Shown piece after piece: positions 56,321 to 64,000 of a stretch of 64,000 nucleotides of DNA. The stretch lies in the NCBI RefSeq assembly GCF_963676685.1, contig NC_092348.1, forward strand, positions 19,629,386 through 19,693,385. Direction: 5' to 3'. The notes beneath the pieces are model-generated. The model saw only the letters and a program-made list of their open reading frames with translations. It did no database searches and was not told where the DNA came from. This stretch comes from Mytilus edulis (taxonomy: Eukaryota; Mollusca; Bivalvia; Mytilida; Mytilidae). The translations under genes and the position numbers were made by a program. Numbering within the stretch: the stretch's first letter is position 1; each line of letters starts with the position of its first letter.

Positions 56321-57194
56321 TTTTTTGTTGTTTTTTAACTATGGAGAATGCATGTAAATCATGTACATGTAACTAAAACCGTTAAACACGATACGTATCT
56401 GTTTTTTTTAAATTGCCAAGAGTGTAGAAAGCTATCATTAAACTTTTGTTATTTTCAATTTGTTTTGTAAAATAATGACAAAATTTAAAAAAATTAAATG
56501 CATCGGTTGGCACAAAAAAAAAAAGGAAATCATGAGTTCTTTTACATGAGGTTTCATCTTTGTATAACTAAAACATCAACATACAATATATTTCAACTTC
56601 TTACTACGCATTCATTCTTAGTAGTTCAGTGTTCATTCATAGTTTTCAGCTAACCCATTTTGCAACTTTCATTTTCAAAAATTGTGGCTTTGGATTTCAG
56701 AACATTCTCTACCACAGAAAACTAGAAACATCATCTTTTAAAAAAAGAACATAAATAATGTATAGAAATACCTATTTGATTATTGAAACATACTTATTTC
56801 GTATACCACGAACGAAGGGAAGTTACTGCGGTCTGAAGCGAACTGAAAATGAATCTAACTGTTTCTTTGACTTCAATTTACCGTCTTTATTTTGTCTCCC
56901 ACCTTTTAAATTATTGTATATTGGTACACTTTGTATATATAATAAATGGATAGATATAAAATCTTATATACGTGTAAAACCACATTTTTCGAACGATTTG
57001 AGGTCATTTACTTGAGTGCAATGCCACCACTGTCCTTAATGACATGTATTTGCGGATTATGTTTTTAGACGATAACACAGATGTGAACGTGTTTCCAAAT
57101 TTATTATGCAACAAGTAAGTTTAGTCAAACCGTGCGAATTGATTTACATGTTTCGTATGTTTATTTGAAAAATTAACACCATTAAGTATTTATT
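56321..57194. other. Unassigned AT-rich sequence
   Basis: No supported gene or repeat between the serpins in this stretch. Confidence 0.45.
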
Positions 57195-57198
57195 ACAA

Positions 57199-57620
57199 AT
57201 GTAAACAACCTGTTTTCAGAAGAAATAAAAAAAAAACAACATCGAGTTATATGGATTTTTTATCATTGTAAGTAGAGAAAAAAATAACGCCTCATTTCAT
57301 AGCATTTCTATTTCACATTAAGGCTTAATTTTTTCATTGGTAGATTTTACATGTTTTGTTATCTGAACCATGATTTGTTCAGTGTTGTTAGTATTGTATG
57401 ACTACTAGAAATGTAAGCAACCTGTTTTTAGAAGAAAAACAACATTCAATTCTATGGATTTTCGTCATAGTCAGTATTGAAAAGATAACGTAGAATATTT
57501 CGTCGTTTTTCTATTTTACATTATACTTTTTCCTATATACATGACTTGATTTAATAGATTTTACTATCTGATTTGATCTATGGGTTGTAAGTTGTTATTA
57601 GTCTTTTATTGTATTGATAT
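57199..57620. repeat. Diverged tandem duplication, 212-bp period
   Basis: ATGTAAACAACCTGTTTTCAGAAGAA at 57199 recurs as ATGTAAGCAACCTGTTTTTAGAAGAA at 57411. AACAACAT, TATGGATTTT, TCAT and TAGATTTTAC blocks also recur in order. Two copies. Confidence 0.75.
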
Positions 57621-58694
57621 TTTATTGGAGGGGTTAGACGTTGGTTGTTATGGTGTATGGAAATTATTGGTCTGTTATACTGGCCAATGTTTTTATTTGA
57701 AGATTCATATAATCAATCTTTGTATTTTCTAACGGAACCATTGCTATTGAAATTTTGAAGATCCCACACTTTAAAGCGACGAAAGAGAAGGCATATACGG
57801 TACAAAAATCAGTTTGAAGTTGAACATGCTTTTTATATCACTGACTGTTCTTCATATTTCACAAATACATTTGTCAAATATTTGAAATTGAAAGGGACAG
57901 TAAATTAACAATGTTACAGTTTTTTTTAACAAATAATTTTCCATACAACTAAGCCATTCTGAATTTTACCATACGGTTAGTGCCTGTTCACCTTCAAAAT
58001 ATATAACGCATTTATACAACGTCAACGGTACATATTTGACTGCAAAGGTGACGCATCTTTTAAATTTATAACGATATATTTGTATGGAAATCGTTGAGAT
58101 ATACGCCCCGTATTTTGTTAAAATAAGTGATAAATGTGCTTGCAGGTTTTTTTTTAAATTGATATTTTTCTAAACTATTGACCAAATTTTCAAAATCATG
58201 TTCTTGAAACAATCTGGAAAACGGTACATGTTTTAAATTTCTAAGGGTCCAATGATTGTATTACTCTCTGAAACACAATCATCTATTGTCGGTGATTGGT
58301 AGATTATCTTTTCATGATTCATAATACACAGTACTTGATCAAACAAAATGAAAACAATACGTTAAATAATTTCATGCGTTCGAAGCGCTTTTCAACATAG
58401 GAATTTATGAAAATGAGAGGTATAAGCCACAAAAACAATAAAATACCAATAGTTACATTGAAGTCAAAATACGGTCTTCCACAAGTTTATTAAAGATATG
58501 TCAAACTCGCCAATAATTTAGAAAAGATGGCATTAAACTATTATCCTTTCAACAAATTTAATTGTTCATAACAATAAGTTCATTTTTCCCGTATATACTG
58601 AAATGCCAATTATTTCTATCGTTGACTTTATTTTAAGTAGCCTATTTTACATCATAGGTTTAAACTAATCCAACATTGTATCTTTGAATGTAGA
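57621..58694. other. Unassigned AT-rich sequence
   Basis: No supported feature. Confidence 0.45.
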
Positions 58695-58870
58695 CAAACT
58701 TATCATAGATGCCAGGATCAAGATTTTATATTTGCGCCAGACGCGCGTTTTGTTTACAAAAGACTCATCTGTGACGTTCGAATAAAAACATGCTAAAAAC
58801 CCAAATGAGATATGAAGTTGAAGAGCATTGAGGACAAACATTCCTTAAAGTTTTGCTAAAGGATTTGGAG
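58695..58870 (-). repeat. Retrozyme-like dispersed repeat, decayed hammerhead
   Basis: TTATCATAGATGCCAGGATCAAGATTTTATATTTGCGCCAGACGCGCGTTTTGTTTACAAAAGACTCATCTGTGACGTTCGAATAAAAACATGC, then ATGAAGTTGAAGAGCATTGAGGAC. Belongs to the same subfamily as 321-475 and 2742-3090. On the minus strand CTGATGA reads CAGATGA and GAAA reads AAAA. Confidence 0.7.
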
Positions 58871-59800
58871 GGATAACATCTATCATGAAAAAAGGATTAT
58901 AACACATAATACCTGATTGAAACAAAGGAATCAATGATCACCATCTTTCAATCATTCTTTTATACAATTTCTATCTTCTTTTCTTTAAGACAATCCGTTT
59001 GGAAACTTTAAGAGTTTTGATTCTTCAAAATCCATGTACTGAACGATCTAATAAAAAGCAAATCGGCCCATATCAGTAGGAGTTATTAAGTTTAATGATA
59101 TTATAACATCTTTTTCTTGATATTACAGACCTTTGTAGTAAAATATGTGATAATGGGTCTGCCATTATTTTTTGTTGTTGCATGATTCTTAGGCAGACAG
59201 CTACTTAAATACAAACTACAATTGCATTGAATCCTGACGTAATATCACACTTCTTTCTTCTTCACTTAATCAATTGTCAATGTAACGAATTAAGTTCTCC
59301 GGATTGTCAAGTGGCCACTGTTATAAAAAATATATATCTAAATATAACAAACAAAAGTAAAGTAAATTCAACATAAATGAAATAATGAAATGAATACATG
59401 CAAATTTAACTGAATTAACACACACAAAACAGAACTAAATATAATGTTATGACATTAATAAAATGAAACTAAACAATTACAGTTAGCACACCTCCATCAA
59501 CTCTTCCCGGTAAAGGTTGAACGTTGCATGTACTGTAAAATAACTTTGGGTTGTTACCCTTGAGTTTCTTTTATATATAACGGACAGAAAATAACTATTT
59601 TCACACATTTTTGGTCGATTCTAAATTGATGAAAAGAACAAAAGATTTGATACTTTTACTGCCATCATAACTTCAAATGAGCAATGACGTCTTGAAACTG
59701 CTCGGACTGCTCGATTCGTTAAACATATATTCAAACGGACTTCTTTATTGGTTGTTGTTTTGTTCATATGATGAACATAATTTGGGGAATTTATATTTTT
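58871..59800. other. Unassigned AT-rich sequence
   Basis: No supported feature. Confidence 0.45.
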
Positions 59801-59964
59801 TTATTTCAGTGATTGAACTTTCATTTACCTTCAAGAATCAGTTATGGTACCTTTAGCGGTCCAATATTTTTTAAGAAAGAGGAGGGCCATTCTTAAAATA
59901 TTGGACAGTTAAAGGTGACATGATGGTTTCTTGCAGGTAAATGGTAGTCCAATCACTGAAATAA
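59801..59964. mobile_element. 164-bp foldback/MITE with ~75-bp inverted arms
   Basis: The left arm starts TTATTTCAGTGATTGAACT and the right arm in reverse complement starts TTATTTCAGTGATTGGACT. Further matches are CATTTACCT, CAAGAA, CACCTTTA/TACCTTTA, TGTCCAATATTTT/GGTCCAATATTTT and TTAAGAA. The centre is near 59882. Nearly the whole element folds on itself; it has no coding capacity. It lies ~700 bp upstream of the plus-strand serpin. Confidence 0.85.
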
Positions 59965-60637
59965 GAACGGGTAAAACAATAGAATGACGTCACAACAATG
60001 TTTTAAGATGTAAAGAGACATGGCTAGTTATTAAAAAACCTAAAAGAAGCCCAGATGGGTGTGTAAATAAACTTGTGTGTATGACTCGTCTCAATATCAT
60101 TTCCAAAATGAATATGTCAGTAGCGACGTTAAAGTGACTTCGGAAGTGACATTTAAGCATATAATTGTAAGAGTAGATTGAACGATTCATTATATAAATG
60201 TTACATAAAATTATTATGCTTGAATGATTTAATTTTTATTTTTATTGATGTATACCTTCAATTTCAAGTGCCAAATAATGACTCTTGTCAAAGCTCCTAA
60301 TTTTTACATGGTGCAATATTTAATTGTATAACAAAAAAATATTATAACAAGGTACGAAGTGTGAAATGTAAATTAGCAATCATGAGAGAAATCTTTATAT
60401 TATTCCAATTCTAGTATTTAATTATTCTTAAAATGAGAATATTAGAAACAACACATGTAAGCACACTGTCGAGTGACTGCAACATGATTTTTTCTTGGTT
60501 GTATAAAATTTACAACATATTTACAGAAATATTTTGTAAAGGAAGTATGTTGAACCGAATTACCCATTTAAGCAAAAACTTTGCAGTATTGTAATCGAAA
60601 CTCTCTCATGTTAACACATCATTTACATTTCTGTACA
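59965..60637. other. Upstream region of the plus-strand serpin
   Basis: AT-rich with no repeat I recognise. It should contain the promoter or a 5' untranslated exon of the serpin. Confidence 0.4.
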
Positions 60638-60644
60638 TATATAA
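60638..60644 (+). promoter_or_regulatory. Possible TATA box abutting the first ATG
   Basis: TATATAA immediately precedes the ATG at 60645. If it is a working TATA box, transcription would start ~25-30 bases downstream, which removes the first ATG from the mRNA and favours the Met codon at 60693. Confidence 0.3.
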
Positions 60645-61835
60645 ATGATGTTTAGTAAGATTTATATCAGTGTTATATCTTTTACTGCAGTGATGGCTAC
60701 GTTGGTAGATATTCCTGTAGACTTTGAACAAAGTTTAATTGAATTCTCGACATCTTTGTATCAAGGATTGGACAAAACAGAGAGTGTTTGCTTGTCACCA
60801 TATAGCATTACAGCGGCGTTGCTGTTGGTGATGATTGGAGCAAATGGACGATCAAAAGAACAAATTTCCTCTGCTCTTTTTCAAAATAGCTTATATTCAG
60901 AAGAGCAACAGTTGAAGTTTTACAAGTCACTTCATAGTCAACTTACTCAAAGAGCGGGTGTCAATGTTAGTTTTGCTAGTGCAAATAGGCTATTTGTTAG
61001 CGACCATTTCACAGTGTTTCAAAAGGTTCAAGAAAATGCAAAACGATATTTTGGAGCCGATATAAGTGTAAAGGACTTTATACAATCTAAAGCATCTGCA
61101 TACGAGATGAATAGTTGGGTGTCAGAACAGACAAACGGTAAAATAGAGGATTTAATAAAAGAGGATTGGTTAAACATAAACACTGTAATGTTCATAATTA
61201 ATGCTGTATATTTTAAAGCCACCTGGAAGAAGCAATTTCCTCCCAAAAACACACAGAAAGAAAATTTTTACCTTCCTAATAACAAAACGATCGAAGTTGA
61301 AATGATGAACAACGAAATGATTTTTCCATATTTTCGAGGTATGGACTTCTCTGCCGTAGCATTACCCTTCAAGGGAGGTAATTTTGATATGGTCTTCATT
61401 TTACCCAATGAAAAACACAAGCTTCCAAAAATAGAAGCAAAGATAACCCCAAAGTTCTTTTCGGATATTTCTGCTGGATTTTTTAAAACGTTTTTAAGTA
61501 TCTCTATTCCAAAATTTAAGTTACAAACAGAATTTGATTTAACAAAAGAGTTACCTAAACTTGGAGTAGAAGATATTTTTGACCAGGCTCAAGCTAATTT
61601 CTCAAATCTTATTAATGAGAAGAGAGGAGGTTTGTACGTCGATGTTGCTGTACATAAAACCGTCTTCAATGTGAACGAAGCAGGCGTAGAGGGAGCTGCA
61701 GCCACAGCAATTGGATGGCCTTTAAGATCTATACCAAGACTGTTCAAGGCAAATAAACCTTTCTTGTTTTATGTGAGAGATATAAAATCGGGTCTTGTTT
61801 TGTTTATTGGACGATTCCATCCACAAGTCAATTGA
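60645..61835 (+). CDS. Inhibitory serpin with Arg-Ser reactive bond
   Basis: Uninterrupted 396-residue serpin, close to family length. Shutter residues S51, S54, N186 (NAVYFKATW) and H337 are conserved, and the signature region reads ANKPFLF (369-375). The hinge EAGVEGAAAT (345-354) is acceptable for an inhibitor, although P12 is Gly and P14 is Val where Ala and Thr/Ser are usual. The reactive loop continues AIGWPLRS, giving P1 R361 and P1' S362, so the target is probably trypsin-like. The chain ends a few residues after FIGRF, as expected. The start is uncertain. Residues 1-18 look like a signal peptide (hydrophobic IYISVISFTAV, then V-M-A before a possible cleavage), which would make the protein secreted. 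But a TTTTACTGCAG splice-acceptor-like site and the TATATAA argue for the Met at 60693 (MATLVDIP), which aligns with the start of the other serpin. Divergent neighbour ~5.2 kb away. Confidence 0.95.
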   Translation: MMFSKIYISVISFTAVMATLVDIPVDFEQSLIEFSTSLYQGLDKTESVCLSPYSITAALLLVMIGANGRSKEQISSALFQNSLYSEEQQLKFYKSLHSQLTQRAGVNVSFASANRLFVSDHFTVFQKVQENAKRYFGADISVKDFIQSKASAYEMNSWVSEQTNGKIEDLIKEDWLNINTVMFIINAVYFKATWKKQFPPKNTQKENFYLPNNKTIEVEMMNNEMIFPYFRGMDFSAVALPFKGGNFDMVFILPNEKHKLPKIEAKITPKFFSDISAGFFKTFLSISIPKFKLQTEFDLTKELPKLGVEDIFDQAQANFSNLINEKRGGLYVDVAVHKTVFNVNEAGVEGAAATAIGWPLRSIPRLFKANKPFLFYVRDIKSGLVLFIGRFHPQVN

Positions 61836-61918
61836 TTTATGACCATTTTTTTCAAAAAGTAGTACAATACTTTTTTTTAAAACAGAGCGAGCAATTGTAG
61901 ATCTTTATTAATTGTATT

Positions 61919-61924
61919 AAATAA
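61919..61924 (+). promoter_or_regulatory. Polyadenylation signal AATAAA
   Basis: AATAAA lies 84 bases after the serpin stop codon, in a T-rich context (TTAATTGTATT upstream, GTTCAAATCAAAAGTGTTTTG downstream). Good position for the 3' end of the plus-strand serpin mRNA. Confidence 0.65.
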
Positions 61925-61935
61925 ATTGTTCAAAT

Positions 61936-62800
61936 CAAAAGTGTTTTGATATTATTCATTTTAATGGCATTTAGAGATTGTTTCTGACGTTGAACCATGT
62001 TTCTGTATTGTTAAGCTTAATGTATTCTACTAAAAAAATTGAGGTGTAATTGTCTTGAATTAAAAGAGGTTATACATGTCTTAAATAGAACAACTTAGTA
62101 TGTGACAAAATATATGAAATTGATAGTATATCTATAAAACTTTTAATCAAAGTACCAATTGACAGATATTTTTAAGAACACATTTGAATTTCACCTCTGT
62201 TGTCTTTAGTTTTTTATGTTATGTTATGTAATGTTTTGTTTTCAGTTTTCTATATTAGCCAAATGGAACCAAGAAAAAAATGAAGAAATTGTTTTCTTTT
62301 TTGCTAAAAATCCACAGAAAACTGTGCAAACCCCTTATATCAAATTTTATAATCAAATACAAAGGGAAAGATTTGAGTTATTGCCGTAATGAGAGGAGAA
62401 CAACACATGAAAACGTTAAAAAAAAATGTATTTGTTTTAAGCTATGTCACAGTGATCCAGTGGCAAATATTACTTGCATATCATGTCGAAAGTACCTTAT
62501 TGTGACATGCATGAAAATGGATATATAAAAAGCAAATTAGTTGTATAATTAATGTGCAACCTATAAAAGTTATGTATATCCTATAACATAATAACAGTGT
62601 TTTGAACAAATTAAGGTGTAAGGTAAACTGGTTTGCTGAATATCATAAATTGAAACAATCCATTCAAAAAATTGGATTGAGATAGTTAAACAAGAAAATT
62701 CTGTCCATAGTATAGTAAATGTCAAGAGAAATAAGATCACATGGAAAGATCGTTATTTTAAGATAACATTAATTTCTAAAAAAAAAAATGTTATATGACT
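61936..62800. other. Unassigned AT-rich sequence
   Basis: No supported feature. The open frame at 62280-62528 is Lys-rich with no motif I can name. Confidence 0.4.
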
Positions 62801-62814
62801 CTCTAGTAAATAGT

Positions 62815-63190
62815 AAAAAAAGAACCGTCAATAGGGATAAACAGGTGGCTGAAAATTCTACCAATGCAAGAAGCAAAAAATGTGAATTCATTATATAACT
62901 TTATTTTCAAATATTTAACTGAAAATGAATTAGAAATATACAGATGAAAACGAATACAGTTTATTGTACCAACCAAAAAGTTTTTATTACAATGGAAAAT
63001 AACTAATAATAGTTTGTGTAATTTTTGTAACATAGAAGAAGACTATGCTCATTAATTTTTCAATTGTTCTTATTGACAAGATTTTGGCAACAAATATACG
63101 ACCTTTTAAAAAAAATGTAATTTAGATTTTTCAAAAAAATTAAAACACCTGCTATTTGGATACAAAATTACAAACAACAAGTATTACTCA
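62815..63190 (+). pseudogene. Non-LTR retrotransposon (LINE) RT C-terminus, decayed
   Basis: One frame reads EPSIGINRWLKILPMQEAKNV, FKYLTENELEIYR, stop, RIQFIVPTKKFLLQWKITNN, then SLCNFCNIEEDYAH, stop, FFNCSY. The last part is the C-x2-C...H-x4-C zinc knuckle found after the RT of many LINEs, normally followed by an aromatic-rich stretch. Two stops and a frame change show decay. Upstream RT is absent, as expected for a 5'-truncated LINE. The clade is not resolved. Confidence 0.65.
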
Positions 63191-63282
63191 ATAAATTTTT
63201 TGATTACAATTAATATATAAGTCGTACTATGTACCTGAGAAGAAAACAAAAAAAACATAGACGTCTACAGAATTTTTGTTAA

Positions 63283-63965
63283 AGGGGCACTAGCTACGAG
63301 ATATATAAAAAATCTAAAGTTTGATTTTTTTTTCTTCAATCAATAAAGAAAGTGAACTAGTGAAATAACAATTCGCTTTTTGCAGCCAAAAAGGTTCAAT
63401 TTTGTCAAATTACGCTAAGAAACATTGATAATTAGTTATTCACTTGCAAGTGAATGAGTTGACCTCTTTAAATCCGTATTTATGTGAACTTCAATTTAAC
63501 CCCTAGCTAGAGATTGACAACGCATGCATTGTACGTGTACTGATTATTCAAAGAAAAAGAATGTCAACAATGAAAGTGAAACTACGGTAAATCATTTGAT
63601 TACTAATTCGATGCACATAAAATCATTCTTTTATGGTTAAATGCAATGAGAAACATCTATTTTTAATCTATAAAATCAAATCAAACAGATCTATAAAAAT
63701 CCAATTGCACGTGTTGTTTTAATCTATTCATATCTTTATTTATGTTTACATCGCTTATATTGTCATCTGAGGTCAAATCGATAGTTAATAAGATGGCGTG
63801 TGGACTAAAATACACACGAAACGAACCTATATATTATCTACCCCATGCTCTGTAAACTGTTTATTTTTGCTTTTGAAAGTTTGGATAAATGTTTTACATT
63901 GTTATAAAACAAATATGAGAATTTGAGTCAAATCGGTGACCATGAATTTGACAGCTAGTGCCCCT
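63283..63965. mobile_element. 683-bp TIR element with TTAA target duplication
   Basis: The left end AGGGGCACTAGCT (63283-63295) and right end AGCTAGTGCCCCT (63953-63965) are exact inverse complements. TTAA abuts both ends (63279-63282 and 63966-63969). TTAA duplication is characteristic of piggyBac, Kolobok and Sola3 groups; the ends do not start with CCC as in typical piggyBac. No transposase inside, hence a non-autonomous copy. Confidence 0.88.
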
Positions 63966-64000
63966 TTAATGAATACACCAAGAGAGTAGATACCAATATA

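Noticed and set aside
61028..61252. Minus-strand open frame within the plus-strand serpin
   Set aside because: Antisense shadow of the serpin coding sequence.

Overview
The window is AT-rich eukaryotic DNA from a bivalve mollusc, most likely a marine mussel (Mytilidae). I base this on the dispersed repeats, several of which I recognise as typical of mussel genomes, and on two intron-less serpin coding regions. There are no bacterial operons, no CRISPR array and no confident tRNA or rRNA gene. Confident host genes are confined to about 54.0-61.9 kb. Most of the rest is mobile-element debris, tandem repeats and unassigned AT-rich sequence. Layout: 1-5.5 kb holds fragments of Penelope-like element (PLE) 3' ends, retrozyme-like repeats and a 19-bp array with a 57-bp higher-order period. 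5.5-15.7 kb is mostly unassigned, with a few dispersed repeats and a GC-rich MITE. 15.7-19.0 kb holds a degenerate ~118-bp minisatellite, split by a 754-bp inverted-repeat element and by a hammerhead-bearing repeat, then a 634-bp tandem duplication. 19-26.8 kb is further repeat debris. 26.9-34.8 kb is a dead Ty3/gypsy element (protease, reverse transcriptase, RNase H, start of integrase) broken by a MITE, by a chimeric insertion and by a 4.97-kb PLE. 42.0-44.7 kb is a 2.7-kb element with terminal inverted repeats, a candidate 5-bp target duplication and repeated subterminal GATCGTGAAAG motifs. 52.7-53.6, 59.8-60.0 and 63.3-64.0 kb hold three further inverted-repeat elements. The two serpins are divergently oriented about 5.2 kb apart. 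Both keep the inhibitory hinge and both read as Arg-Ser at P1-P1', so both are probably inhibitors of trypsin-like proteases. The minus-strand serpin lacks a signal peptide, has an unusually basic helix and has a long C-terminal tail with a Cys cluster. The most interesting system is the retroelement set. The PLE carries its GIY-YIG endonuclease upstream of the reverse transcriptase (the permuted order known in Naiad/Chlamys-type PLEs) and is flanked by ~640-bp direct repeats (pseudo-LTRs). A set of short dispersed repeats encodes type I hammerhead ribozymes in various states of decay, and these repeats share a recognisable block with the PLE pseudo-LTR. This is the pattern expected of retrozyme-like parasites mobilised by PLEs. 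All homology calls were made by eye from translation and motif reading; no alignment or database search was run.
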